In this document: positions 26,316 to 36,371 of the stretch, piece by piece
Layout: each line of letters opens with the position of its first letter
How positions within the stretch are numbered: the stretch's first letter is position 1
From: Egbenema bharatensis
GTDB lineage: Bacteria; Cyanobacteriota; Cyanobacteriia; Elainellales; Elainellaceae
Assembly: GCF_048077055.1 (NCBI RefSeq)
Contig: NZ_CP182236.1
Location: 3,782,001-3,846,000, forward strand
Direction of reading: 5' to 3'
DNA length: 64,000 nucleotides
Notes under the pieces: generated by a model
Database searches by the model: none
What the model was told of the DNA's origin: nothing
The model's input: only the letters and a program-made list of their open reading frames with translations
Position numbers and translations under genes: made by a program

Positions 26316-28436
26316 GTGGCACGTAGTATCCCGCTCGAACGGGTCAGAAATATTGGAATTGCTGCACATATTGATGCAGGCAAGACAACAACAACCGAGC
26401 GCATCCTGTTTTATTCCGGTGTGGTTCACAAAATGGGCGAAGTCCATGAGGGAACCGCAGTTACAGACTGGATGGATCAGGAGCGGGAACGGGGCATCAC
26501 CATTACCGCCGCAGCAATTAGCACCTCCTGGACTCATCGTGATCCTGGCGATCCGAATCAGGCCCTGGATGGGGCTTCGGAGCACCGGATTAATATTATT
26601 GACACGCCTGGACACGTAGACTTCACGATCGAAGTGGAGCGATCGATGCGGGTGCTAGACGGGGTGATCACGGTTCTCTGTTCTGTGGGTGGCGTACAGC
26701 CTCAAACTGAAACAGTCTGGCGACAAGCAGATCGCTACAGAGTTCCCCGAATCATCTTTGTCAACAAGATGGATCGAACGGGAGCAAACTTCTTCAAGGT
26801 TTACAATCAGGTACGCGATCGGCTTCGCACCAATGCTGTTCCGGTTCAGATTCCGATCGGCAGTGAAGATCAGTTCCTGGGAATTGTAGATTTGGTGAGG
26901 ATGCAGGCCTATCGGTATACCAACGACTTAGGAACTGACATTCAGATCACAGACGTTCCTGAGGAGATGAGGGAAATCGTCCAAGAGCATCGCACCATTC
27001 TGCTGGAAGCGGTCGCTGAAACCAATGATCAGCTGATCGAGAAATATCTTGCAGGGGAAGAGCTTTCTGAACAAGAGATCACTACAGCCCTGCGGAAGGG
27101 AACGGTGGATGGGACAATTGTTCCCGTTTTGTGTGGCTCTGCCTTCAAGAATAAGGGAGTGCAACTGCTGCTAGATGCGGTTGTTGACTACTTACCTGCT
27201 CCAACCGAAGTTCCCCCTATTCAGGGTACTCTGACGGATGGCAGTACTGCGGTACGTCATGCCAGCGATGAGGAACCCCTCTCCGCCCTGGCCTTTAAGA
27301 TCATGGCTGATCCTTACGGTCGTTTGACCTTTGTGCGCGTTTATTCGGGCGTGCTGACCAAGGGTAGCTACGTTTACAATGCCACCAAGGGTAAAAAAGA
27401 GCGCATTTCTCGCCTAATCGTCTTAAAGGCAGACGATCGCCAGGAAGTCGAAGAGTTGCGAGCGGGCGACTTGGGGGCTGCTCTGGGATTGAAGGATACC
27501 TTCACTGGAGACACGCTCTGCGATGAAGCTTCCCCCATCATTTTGGAATCTCTGTTTATTCCAGAACCGGTCATTTCGGTTGCAGTGGAGCCAAAAACAA
27601 AGCAGGATATGGAGAAGCTGTCAAAGGCACTTCAATCTCTGTCCGAAGAGGATCCCACCTTCCGAGTCAGTGTTGATTCGGAAACCAACCAGACCGTGAT
27701 TGCCGGGATGGGTGAATTGCATCTGGATATCCTGGTCGATCGGATGAAGCGTGAATACAAGGTTGAGGCAAACATCGGCGCGCCGCAGGTTGCTTACCGA
27801 GAAACCATTCGCAAGGCGACTCAGGCTGAAGGCAAATTTGTCCGACAAAGCGGTGGCAAAGGCCAGTATGGTCATGTCGTAATCGAAGTAGAACCAGGGG
27901 AACCTGGCACAGGCTTCGAATTTGTCTCTAAAATTGTTGGCGGTACTATCCCCAAGGAGTATATTTCTCCTGCGGAACAGGGGATGAAAGAAGCTTGCGA
28001 ATCCGGTATTGTTGCGGGCTATCCAGTCATCGACTTGAAGGTGACACTGGTGGATGGGTCGTACCACGACGTTGATTCTTCAGAAATGGCGTTCAAGATT
28101 GCAGGTTCAATGGCAATCAAATCGGCTGTGATGAAGGCATCACCTGTCCTCTTGGAGCCTATGATGAAGGTTGAGGTCGAAGTACCTGAAGACTTCATCG
28201 GCAACGTGATCGGCGATCTCAATTCCCGTCGAGGGCAAATTGAAGGTCAAGATACGGAGCAAGGAACTGCTAAGGTTACTTCTAAAGTGCCATTGGCAGA
28301 GATGTTTGGGTATGCTACAGACATTCGGTCTAAGACTCAAGGTCGTGGCATATTCACGATGGAGTTTAGCCACTACGACGAGGTTCCTCGCAACGTGGCT
28401 GAAACTATCATTGCAAAGAGTAAAGGGAACGCATAG
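26316..28436 (+). CDS. fusA: Translation elongation factor G
   Basis: A ~706-residue translocation GTPase with G1 AHIDAGKTTTTER, G2 RGITI, G3 DTPGHVDF and G4 NKMDR, followed by domains II-V (for example SGGKGQYGHV in domain IV). A frame opens at GTG 26310, but that base belongs to the AGGAGG ribosome site (26305-26310); GTG 26316, five bases after it, gives the canonical VARSIPLERVRNIG. Between AAAISTSW and HRINIIDTPG there is an extra stretch (HRDPGDPNQALDGASE) not usual in cyanobacterial EF-G. Confidence 0.96.
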   Translation: MARSIPLERVRNIGIAAHIDAGKTTTTERILFYSGVVHKMGEVHEGTAVTDWMDQERERGITITAAAISTSWTHRDPGDPNQALDGASEHRINIIDTPGHVDFTIEVERSMRVLDGVITVLCSVGGVQPQTETVWRQADRYRVPRIIFVNKMDRTGANFFKVYNQVRDRLRTNAVPVQIPIGSEDQFLGIVDLVRMQAYRYTNDLGTDIQITDVPEEMREIVQEHRTILLEAVAETNDQLIEKYLAGEELSEQEITTALRKGTVDGTIVPVLCGSAFKNKGVQLLLDAVVDYLPAPTEVPPIQGTLTDGSTAVRHASDEEPLSALAFKIMADPYGRLTFVRVYSGVLTKGSYVYNATKGKKERISRLIVLKADDRQEVEELRAGDLGAALGLKDTFTGDTLCDEASPIILESLFIPEPVISVAVEPKTKQDMEKLSKALQSLSEEDPTFRVSVDSETNQTVIAGMGELHLDILVDRMKREYKVEANIGAPQVAYRETIRKATQAEGKFVRQSGGKGQYGHVVIEVEPGEPGTGFEFVSKIVGGTIPKEYISPAEQGMKEACESGIVAGYPVIDLKVTLVDGSYHDVDSSEMAFKIAGSMAIKSAVMKASPVLLEPMMKVEVEVPEDFIGNVIGDLNSRRGQIEGQDTEQGTAKVTSKVPLAEMFGYATDIRSKTQGRGIFTMEFSHYDEVPRNVAETIIAKSKGNA

Positions 28437-28462
28437 TCAGTTAAAGAGGAACGGATAGATAC

Positions 28463-29691
28463 ATGGCACGCGCAAAGTTTGAACGGAATAAACCTCACGT
28501 CAACATTGGCACAATCGGTCACGTTGACCACGGTAAAACGACCCTGACAGCAGCGATCACAATGACCTTAGCGGCTGCCGGTGGTGCAACGGCTAAGAAG
28601 TATGAAGAGATCGATGCTGCACCCGAAGAAAAGGCGCGGGGTATTACGATCAACACCGCGCACGTTGAGTACGAGACAGATAATCGTCACTATGCTCACG
28701 TTGATTGCCCAGGACACGCTGACTATGTGAAGAACATGATCACGGGGGCAGCGCAGATGGACGGTGCAATCCTGGTGGTTGCAGCCACGGACGGTGCAAT
28801 GCCACAGACCAAGGAGCACATTCTTTTGGCTCGTCAGGTGGGTGTCCCCAGCATTGTTGTCTTCATGAACAAAATCGATCAGGTAGACGATGAAGAGCTA
28901 CTTGAACTTGTGGAACTCGAACTGCGCGAACTGTTGAGCGAATACGAGTTTCCAGGAGACGATTTGCCCGTGATTCAGGGATCCGGTCTGATGGCTTTGG
29001 AAGCGATGATTGCGAATCCCAAGGTTGGACGGGGTGATAATGAGTGGGTTGACAAAATCTACGCTCTCATGGATGCCGTAGATGAATATATTCCTACTCC
29101 TGAACGGGACGTGGACAAGCCTTTCCTCATGGCAGTGGAAGATGTCTTCTCGATTACAGGTCGGGGTACGGTAGCCACTGGTCGGATCGAGCGTGGCAAA
29201 ATCAAGGTCAACGAAACGGTTGAGCTGGTTGGATTGCGCGATACTCGGACGACGACTGTAACCGGAATCGAGATGTTCAAGAAGAGCCTCGAAGAAGGGA
29301 TGGCAGGAGATAACGCAGGACTGCTGCTGCGAGGTCTGAAGAAGGAAGATATTGAGCGGGGTATGGTGATTGCCAAGCCTGGTTCAATCACACCTCACAC
29401 CCAGTTTGAGGGTGAAGTTTATGTGCTGACTGAGAAAGAAGGGGACGGAAAACGCCATTCTTCTCTGGCTACAAGCCTCAGTTCTACGTGCGGACAACCG
29501 ACGTGACGGGCACGATCAAGACCTTCACAGCAGACGACGGCAGTGATGCTGACATGGTGATGCCGGGAGACCGGATTAAGATGACGGTAGAACTGATCAG
29601 CCCGATCGCCATTGAGCAGGGAATGCGGTTCGCAATCCGTGAGGGTGGACGCACGATCGGTGCAGGCGTTGTTTCCAAGATCGTCAAGTAG
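28463..29691 (+). CDS. tuf: Translation elongation factor Tu, interrupted by a 1-base deletion
   Basis: GHVDHGKTTL (G1), RGITINTAHVEYE, DCPGHADYVKNM and NKID identify EF-Tu, which delivers aminoacyl-tRNA to the ribosome. After LTEKEG the frame leaves the family sequence and stops at 29506. One extra G in the G4 run at 29451-29454 restores GGRKTPFFSGYKPQFYVRTT and the standard ending VVSKIVK at 29691 (409 residues). EF-Tu is essential and no second copy is visible here, so the break is most likely a base-calling error. It follows fusA by 26 bp. Confidence 0.95.
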
Positions 29692-29711
29692 TCCATTGTC
29701 GTTACTTTGAT

Positions 29712-29750
29712 CAAAGCCATTGACAACCGTTTGTGTTGTTGATGGCTTTG
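29712..29750 (+). terminator. Strong hairpin between tuf and rpsJ
   Basis: Arms CAAAGCCATTGACAAC (29712-29727) and GTTGTTGATGGCTTTG (29735-29750) pair at 14 of 16 positions around a 7-base loop. There is no T-run after it, so it may be an attenuator, an RNase-resistant 3' end or a factor-dependent terminator and not a classical intrinsic terminator. Confidence 0.6.
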
Positions 29751-29817
29751 GTGCCGAGCAGTTCCAAAACCAGTTGAACCTAGACAATTTAGATAGCATT
29801 TGCAGGTGTAATTTCAA

Positions 29818-30135
29818 ATGGCAGCCATCCAACAACAAAAGATTCGGATTCGTCTCAAAGCCTTCGATCGCCGTTTATTAGATACTTCATGCGACAAGAT
29901 CGTCGATACGGCGAACCGTACCAATGCAACTGCGATCGGGCCAATTCCGTTACCCACAAAGCGGAGAATTTATTGCGTTCTGCGCTCACCTCACGTGGAC
30001 AAAGATTCCCGCGAACATTTTGAAACCCGAACCCATCGCCGTATCATCGACATTTATCAGCCCTCTTCAAAAACGATTGATGCTTTGATGAAATTAGACC
30101 TCCCTGCTGGGGTTGACATCGAAGTGAAGCTGTAG
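29818..30135 (+). CDS. rpsJ: 30S ribosomal protein S10
   Basis: A 105-residue protein with S10 motifs QQKIRIRLKAFDRRLLDTSC, GPIPLPTKRRIYCVLRSPHV, DKDSREHFETRTHRRIIDIY and the C-terminal PAGVDIEVKL. S10 is a head protein of the small subunit and also NusE in antitermination. Its position after tuf, not at the head of the S10 operon, is the cyanobacterial arrangement. Confidence 0.98.
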   Translation: MAAIQQQKIRIRLKAFDRRLLDTSCDKIVDTANRTNATAIGPIPLPTKRRIYCVLRSPHVDKDSREHFETRTHRRIIDIYQPSSKTIDALMKLDLPAGVDIEVKL

Positions 30136-30196
30136 GAAGAACTTTACGGCTAACTTTGCAGCCGTGGCTTTGGAGAACGGCAAACAATAAGATAGA

Positions 30197-30230
30197 CTAA
30201 GTGTAGTTAAGTAAAGCTAACTACACTTAG
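30197..30230 (+). terminator. Perfect 13-bp inverted repeat after rpsJ
   Basis: CTAAGTGTAGTTA (30197-30209) and TAACTACACTTAG (30218-30230) are exact complements separated by an 8-base loop, 62 bp after the rpsJ stop. It lacks a T-run. It could end the str transcript or be an operator for the downstream LON-domain gene. Confidence 0.6.
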
Positions 30231-30310
30231 TGCCTGGGTTTGGGTAGTGGGTGTTCGGTTTAGCATTACGTGCAGATGTGTTGAGTTCCCCACGGGAATT
30301 TGCTCTTACG

Positions 30311-30952
30311 ATGACATCTTCTTCAGTCGCAGTTTGTGAACTTCCGCTTTTTCCCCTCCCTGAATTGGTTCTTTTCCCTGGTGTTAAGCTGCCACTTCAC
30401 ATTTTTGAGTTTCGCTACCGGATCATGATGAATACTATCCTTCAGGGCGATCGGCGGTTTGGAGTGTTGATGGTTGATCCGGCAGATGGTCGTGTTTGCC
30501 AGGTCGGTTGCTGCGCTGAGGTGGTTCACTATCACCGGATGCCTGACGATCGGATGAAGATTGCAACGGTAGGACAGCAGCGGTTTCGCGTGTTGGATTT
30601 TGTGCGTGAGAAGCCCTACTATGTTGGGTTGGTCGAATGGATCGAAGATCAGCCGCCCGAACAAGATTTGAGAGGACTGGCTACTGATGTTGATCACCTC
30701 CTGCGTGTTGTGATTCAACTTTCAGCGAAGCTAACTGGACAAAGCATTGAGCTACCGGACGATATTCCCAGTTTGCCAACTGAGCTATCCTATTGGATCG
30801 CAGGCAATCTGAAGGGGGCAGCGCAGGAACAGCAAGCTCTTTTAGAAATCCAGGATACGGCATTACGGTTGGAGCGCGAGATTGAGATTTTGACCTCTAC
30901 TCGCAATCATCTGGCTGCCCGTTCGGCCCTTGAGGATGCCTTTAAGTCATAG
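30311..30952 (+). CDS. LON peptidase substrate-binding-domain protein
   Basis: About 213 residues made only of the Lon N-terminal (LAN) domain: ELPLFPLPELVLFPGVKLPL, HIFEFRYRIMM, FGVLMVDPADGRVCQVGC and a helical C-terminus. It has no AAA or protease domain, so it may act as a substrate adaptor or stand-alone chaperone-like protein. A longer frame opens at 30251; the ATG at 30311 just before SSSVAVCELPLFPLP fits cyanobacterial homologues. Confidence 0.88.
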   Translation: MTSSSVAVCELPLFPLPELVLFPGVKLPLHIFEFRYRIMMNTILQGDRRFGVLMVDPADGRVCQVGCCAEVVHYHRMPDDRMKIATVGQQRFRVLDFVREKPYYVGLVEWIEDQPPEQDLRGLATDVDHLLRVVIQLSAKLTGQSIELPDDIPSLPTELSYWIAGNLKGAAQEQQALLEIQDTALRLEREIEILTSTRNHLAARSALEDAFKS

Positions 30953-30999
30953 GGCTCTAGTAGACCTCGGCAGCAATACGCCTACCTTTCGTAGTGCAG

Positions 31000-31040
31000 G
31001 CTTCCAGCCTGCGCGGGCAAGATGCCCGCTCTACGGTTGC
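31000..31040. repeat. Dispersed palindromic repeat
   Basis: CAGGCTTCCAGCCTG (palindrome around TTC) followed by GCGGGCAAGATGCCCGC, a second palindrome. Both are found as scattered intergenic repeats in cyanobacteria, and GGGCAAGATGCCC also recurs at 52857-52869. Confidence 0.55.
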
Positions 31041-31179
31041 TCAATTCACGCTCGCTTCTACTAGTTATATAGGGATCTAGTCATAGGGATCTACTGTAAG
31101 GGCGCACTGCTGCGCCTTCCTACTGAATGCATTTTTTGTTTGCGACCGATCCGCTCAGTTCCATCAGTTGCCAGTTCTA

Positions 31180-32046
31180 TCAGTTGACGTGAAACTTCCC
31201 GTTTTGATCCAGAATGGTGATATCGTAGCTGCCATAGACTTTGAGGGTCTCGGTACAGTCCTGTAACTCGTGGAGAGCAGATTGCACAGTTTCAGTACTG
31301 GTTGAAGCTTCAAGGTCTACGAAAAACAGGTACTCTCCCAACGATCGTTTGGTTGGGCGGGACTCAATGCGGCTCATGTTAATGCCCCGACGAGCAAAAA
31401 TTTGCAAGGGCTGAAGCAATGCTCCAGGAACGTTGGCAGGTAAACTGAATGCAACAGAGGTGTTGTTCCCAAGAGCCAGCGGTTCTAAGCTCAGTACCCA
31501 AAACCGGGTGCAGTTATCGGGGTGATCGTTGATGGGATGCGCCAGAACCGGCAATTGGTAAAGCTGGGCCGCTCGTTGCGAGGCGATCGCCCCCGTAGTG
31601 GGATTATCCTCTAAATGCTTCAGAGCTTCCGTTGTGGAATTAGTCGGAATCAATTGGGCAGTTGGGGAGAATGTCTCCAACCATTTTTGGCACTGAGCTA
31701 ATGCCTGAGGGTGTGAATAAATCACCTGAATTTGAGAAATTTCTGGAGCACGAGAAATCAGGGCATGGGAGATGGGTAAAACCAACGCCTGCTGAACTCT
31801 GAGCACATCAATTTGCCAAAGCGTATCCAATGTAACGGTAACGCTGCCTTCGATCGAGTTTTCAACCGGGACAACAGCAAACTGAGTGTCACCATTAGCA
31901 ACGGCTCGTAAAGTTTGAGGGATACTGGGAAAAGGTTGCAACTGAATATCTGCTGTCGTCCGTTGAGTTAGCCATTGTGCGCAAGCTAAGGCAGCACTTT
32001 CAGCATAGGTTCCAGTTGGTCCAAGGTGGGCGATCAAAACGGTCAT
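31180..32046 (-). CDS. pheA: Prephenate dehydratase
   Basis: A 288-residue enzyme turning prephenate into phenylpyruvate in phenylalanine synthesis. The catalytic domain begins LGPTGTYAESAALACAQW and includes VPVENSIEGSVTVTLDTLW and a conserved DNCTRFWVLS (Thr before Arg-Phe). The C-terminal ACT domain (VPGALLQPLQIFARRGINMS, RIESRPTKRSLGEYLFFVD) is the phenylalanine-binding regulatory part. ATG at 32046. No chorismate-mutase domain, as usual in cyanobacteria. Confidence 0.96.
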   Translation of the reverse strand: MTVLIAHLGPTGTYAESAALACAQWLTQRTTADIQLQPFPSIPQTLRAVANGDTQFAVVPVENSIEGSVTVTLDTLWQIDVLRVQQALVLPISHALISRAPEISQIQVIYSHPQALAQCQKWLETFSPTAQLIPTNSTTEALKHLEDNPTTGAIASQRAAQLYQLPVLAHPINDHPDNCTRFWVLSLEPLALGNNTSVAFSLPANVPGALLQPLQIFARRGINMSRIESRPTKRSLGEYLFFVDLEASTSTETVQSALHELQDCTETLKVYGSYDITILDQNGKFHVN

Positions 32047-32311
32047 AGGGTTCTTAAAAATGGAGATGAGACTTTGCCAGGCGAAACAGGAAATGCAATT
32101 AAAAGGAGGGCATGTTAATAGACATTAAGTAGACATTAAGTAAAGATATCAAGCTAATTAGTCCCTTTCTATTGAAACATTTGATGAAGCCAGCTCAGAA
32201 AGCGGGACAGTTAAAGTCTATACTCCGTAAGGTCAAGGTAGATTTCTTGGAAATTTTGTAAAATTTAGTTAACTAGCTGTCAAACCTTTACGACTGCTTC
32301 TATTTACTCAT

Positions 32312-32923
32312 ATGCCAACTCAATTTTATGCGTCTCAATCCATTGAGCTAGCTGTACCGGAGCAGCCCATTCCAATTCAGCATTATCTACGTCAACCTCA
32401 ACGACTGATTCAGTCTCTGGTTGATCCTAGTCGAGTTGAGCCCCTGGAAAATAGGGATTGTTTTCGATTGAAAATGCGCCCTCTCAGCTTTCTAACGCTG
32501 AATATTCAGCCAACAGTGGATATGCGAGTCTGGGCAACGTCGGATGGTGTGATCCATCTGCGATCGTTGGCTTGTGAAATTCGCGGCGTTGAATACGTTA
32601 ATCAGCGGTTCGCGCTTGACTTAGTGGGAAAACTTGCCCCCCGGCAGGTTGAGCGGAAAACCTATTTACAGGGACAGGCAGACTTGCAGGTGCAAGTAGA
32701 CCTTCCTCCGCCTTTCCTGCTAACGCCGAAGCCAGTTTTAGAAACGGCGGGCAATGGCCTATTGCGCAGCGTTTTATTGACCATGAAGCAACGCCTGACC
32801 CACCAACTACTATCCGATTATCGGGCATGGGTGGCAATGCGCGTAGAAGAGGAAGGCAGGGTGAATAGCTCCTCCTCACTGTTATCCCCCAATCATTTAT
32901 CTTCTAATCACTCAGCAATTTGA
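32312..32923 (+). CDS. DUF1997 family protein
   Basis: A 203-residue protein of the cyanobacteria/plant DUF1997 family: LVDPSRVEPLENRDCFRLKM, FLTLNIQPTVDMRVW and LRSLACEIRGVEYVNQRFAL, with a C-terminal helix (LRSVLLTMKQRLTHQLLSDY) typical of the family. Cytoplasmic. Reported roles in the broader family are not established enough to name a function here. ATG 32312. Confidence 0.88.
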   Translation: MPTQFYASQSIELAVPEQPIPIQHYLRQPQRLIQSLVDPSRVEPLENRDCFRLKMRPLSFLTLNIQPTVDMRVWATSDGVIHLRSLACEIRGVEYVNQRFALDLVGKLAPRQVERKTYLQGQADLQVQVDLPPPFLLTPKPVLETAGNGLLRSVLLTMKQRLTHQLLSDYRAWVAMRVEEEGRVNSSSSLLSPNHLSSNHSAI

Positions 32924-32986
32924 AGCATGATTCACTGAATCCATTAACCTGTTTAAGCTTACGATTGCCAGCCTTACTGCGACAGA

Positions 32987-33709
32987 TTACTGCGATAGGT
33001 AAAGTTCCTCCTGGATTAGCTCTGTTTGAACGGGTACAGCTTGAGCTGGTTCTATTGGGTCTTGTTCCAGTTGGCATGGACTGAACGATCGACGGTGCTG
33101 TTTAGAAATTCCAATTTGCTTGAGGGCAAGCCGGTGCTTGACGGTGCCATAGCCCTTGTTCGTGTCCAGGTCATAGCCAGGATACTTCGCTGCGAGCCGA
33201 ACGATCAATTCATCCCGCCAAACTTTGGCAATAATACTTGCAGCCGCAATCTCTAGACAGGACTGATCACCTTTAACGAGGGATTGTTGAGGCAAAGTCA
33301 AGCCTGGAATGCTTTGATTACCATCAATCAGGCAGAAATCAGGCGGAGGCATAAGCCGGACGATCGCCCGCTTCATGGCCAGCAAACTGGCTTGCAAAAT
33401 ATTAATGCGATCGATTTCCCGAACTGATGCCATGCCAACTCGACAATCCACTGCCACAGATTGAATGTGCCTGGCAAGGTGCTGCCGTGCCGCAGGCGAT
33501 AGTCGTTTACTGTCCGTTACCCCTGCCGCAACCAAATCAGACTGTGCCGATCGCGGCAAAATGACAGCTGCAGCTACAACCGGGCCAAACAGTGCACCCC
33601 GTCCAACTTCGTCCACTCCGGCAATCCGTTCATACGCATCATCAAAGCTGCCATCAACGCTGCCATTCATCCTGAATTGGGAAAACAGCAAATCAGACGG
33701 TTGAGCCAC
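32987..33709 (-). CDS. rnhB: Ribonuclease HII
   Basis: A 240-residue enzyme that removes RNA from RNA-DNA hybrids and single ribonucleotides from DNA. The motif IAGVDEVGRGALFGPVVAAA carries the Asp-Glu metal ligands, DFCLIDGN another Asp, and LEIAAASIIAKVWRDE follows. The reading frame starts with GTG at 33709; an ATG 13 codons in is the alternative. It lies 48 bp after rne in the same direction, the conserved cyanobacterial rne-rnhB arrangement. Confidence 0.95.
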   Translation of the reverse strand: MAQPSDLLFSQFRMNGSVDGSFDDAYERIAGVDEVGRGALFGPVVAAAVILPRSAQSDLVAAGVTDSKRLSPAARQHLARHIQSVAVDCRVGMASVREIDRINILQASLLAMKRAIVRLMPPPDFCLIDGNQSIPGLTLPQQSLVKGDQSCLEIAAASIIAKVWRDELIVRLAAKYPGYDLDTNKGYGTVKHRLALKQIGISKQHRRSFSPCQLEQDPIEPAQAVPVQTELIQEELYLSQ

Positions 33710-33757
33710 AATGAGACTCCCCTTTAATACTGATATTTTTCTGAGTAGATTCTGGGA

Positions 33758-35844
33758 TTACGACCCGCCAGTCATCCCAACCGAGGAACGACGGCGACGA
33801 CGACGGCGAGTTGTGTCTACCTCAGTGTCATTGTTGGTGGACTCTTCACCATTGTCCCCATCATCACCGTTAACATCAGACTGACTCAAATTTTCAGCTT
33901 CCACGAAGCTTCCTGAAGCAGGTTCCCGATGGAATGGGGTATCCACGGGTTCATCCTCAGCGATTAATTCATCGGAATCGGCATCTACATCATCGGTGTC
34001 CCTTGTCAGCTCAGGCACTTTACTGGGCAGGGCAGACAGAATCTCGTGGGGTGTGACTTCAGACAGCGATCGACTGCTTTGTCCTGGTAAAGTCACTGCG
34101 ATCAGGGCTGATTTGGCATCTTTTACCGTTTCAGTGGCTAATACCAGGGGAGAAATTCCCATCAAAGCATACACATCCTGCTCCTCTGGAGTCATCTCGA
34201 CTGAAATGACCTGGGGTGGTTCAGCAGGGGCTTTTTCTCGACGGGGCGATCGACCTCGTTCAGGCTTATCAGGGCGACCTTCTCGTGCTCCCCGGCTTGG
34301 AACAGGGCTTGCCGAAATTTCTTCTGGTGCTGCATCCTCACCATCCAATTCGGGCAGAGGTTTGGTCGTTCCTCGCGTCACAGGCTCACCCACCTTGAGG
34401 CGGCTCCGACGACGACGGCGACTATCACCCTTACTCCGCTCTTGATAGTTGGGGTGGTTGATGATATCCAACTCTTGCAAATCTGCGGCAGGTTCCAGGT
34501 CGAAATCATCGTTGGGCTTTTCCCAGGTCTCCCGTGGTTGCGCAGGTCGAGGTTCAGGCGCAGTGAAGGCCCGTAGCGGTTCAACGGGTTCAGGTGTTTC
34601 GGACTCCGTTTCTCCAGGTAGGTGAACCAAATGACCTAAGCCACCACAGGAAGGACAGGTTCGTCCAAACAGTTCGTAAATGTTCTGTCCCTGTCGTTTC
34701 CGAGTCAGTTCCACCAGTCCCAACTCAGATAGTTGAGCAATTTGGGGTCTGGCTTTATCGGCTTTCAAGGCTTTATTAAACTGTTCCAACACCTGTAGCT
34801 GATCACGGCGAGAATCCATGTCAATGAAGTCTACAATGATTACCCCAGCAATGTTGCGCAGCCGCAGTTGACGGGCAATTTCAGTAGCTGCTTCACAGTT
34901 TGTCCAAAGTACTGTTTCCCGAGCTGTAGCGGAACGGGTAAAAGAACCTGAGTTTACGTCAATAACGGTCAGAGCTTCCGTACGTTCAATAATGATGTAA
35001 CCGCCAGACGGCAAATCTACTCGTGGCTTGAGAGCTTCTCGAATAGCGGCATTGACCCGGAAGTACTCTAGAATCGGGATGCGATCGCGGTGATGGTCAA
35101 TCAAAACTCCCTGGGGAGAGCGACCATTACTCCAATTCAGCAAATGTTGCTTGACCCGCTTCAGTCCCGTGTGGGAATCCACCACAATCCGGTTGACATC
35201 AGCACTATAAACGTCCCGCAAAACACGCTGAATAAAGTCATCATCCCGATTGAGCAAGCTGGGGGGACGGGTAGAGACGGCTTCTTGCTGGATGCTTTCC
35301 CACTGTTTCTGCAACAGTTCGAGATCTTCCAGAATGGCTTCTTCCGGCATCCCTTCCGCCTCGGTGCGAATCAATAAGCCCATCCCAGCCGGTTTAATCA
35401 AAATGCCTAATGCCCGCAAGCGGTTGCGCTCCGCCTCATTCCGAATCCGTCGAGACAGGTTTACTCCCCGCCCGAACGGCATCAGAACCAGATAGCGCCC
35501 CGGAAGCGTAATGTTACCCGTTAGCCGAGGGCCTTATTGCCCGTCGGCTCCTTCATAATTTGCACTAGCACCTTTTGCTGAGGTGCAAGCAATTCTGTAA
35601 TCGAACCAGCAGCCCGACGCAGGCGTAATGGGCCCAGATCAGAAACGTGGATGAACCCATTGCGTTCACTGTCGCCAATGTTAACAAAGGCAGCGTCAAT
35701 ACCGGGCAAGACATTTTCAACAATGCCTAGATAAATATCACTAACCTGATGAGTTCCTTTGGCGACAATCAGTTCCTGAATCTGATCTTCTGAAAAGACA
35801 GCAGCAATGCGATGCTGTTCGGCAATAATAATCTGCTTCGTCAT
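33758..35844 (-). CDS. rne: Ribonuclease E/G, interrupted by a 1-base deletion
   Basis: The N-terminal piece (35844-35521) holds the S1 domain (KGTHQVSDIYLGIVENVLPG, FIHVSDLGP); the second (35482-33758) holds the catalytic part (RTEAEGMPEEAILEDLELL, VIDVNSGSFTR, GVIIVDFIDM) and the Zn-link CPSCGGLGH. Adding one C on the plus strand in the CC at 35532-35533 joins TGNKGPRLTGNITLPGRY and gives one ~695-residue enzyme. The C-terminal tail is disordered with the Arg-rich patches known to bind PNPase in cyanobacteria (DTTRRRRRRRSS). It processes mRNA and rRNA. Confidence 0.93.
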
Positions 35845-36371
35845 TCAATTTCCTCAAAAACGGGTTGTCGTAGTGAGGCTAGCGAGCAGTGTGCCGCCTC
35901 TGCTGCGACTCAAATCTACAGTACGTAACGTAAACAGTGTGAAGAATTCTGTCATGATGAGCGGGAGTTAAAGCACGTTTCTATCCTGGACAAGACCTGA
36001 GGCAGGATAAACTTTGCTCGATTGTGGGTAGCCAGAACAACCCAGATACCTGGATTTCAGGGCAGATGATTGAGTCAATGGCTGATAAACAACCTTTCGA
36101 CAGATACCTTCTTACACAGACAGGCAACCGACAATCGAAGTTGAGTCAAAAACCTGGCAGAAGCGAACCTTGCTCCATGTCTGGTGCCGATTGAACCACT
36201 GGCAAGCCCAGAGAGAATTCAGTCCGCAACGGCTTCTCTTGCAATGCATTATAGCGTGGAGAAACTCTTCCGCCATGAGTATCAATAAACATTTTGTGAA
36301 GAATAGAGAATATCCGGGTTCACCTGAGTCGAAATTTAACTTAACTCCTGAGTTCGCTATTGCCCACGGTT
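35845..36371. other. Region upstream of rne, possible long 5' leader
   Basis: 527 bases with no convincing gene. In other cyanobacteria rne has a long autoregulatory 5' untranslated region, and this stretch is the right size and place for one; no specific element was identified. Confidence 0.45.

Noticed and set aside
28463..29506. Truncated EF-Tu as a programmed frameshift
   Set aside because: No slippery signal or known EF-Tu frameshifting; the missing G in a G run fits sequencing error, as in six other places in the window.
33758..35482. RNase E as two separate genes
   Set aside because: One missing base between TGNK and GPRLTGN joins S1 and catalytic parts with canonical sequence.
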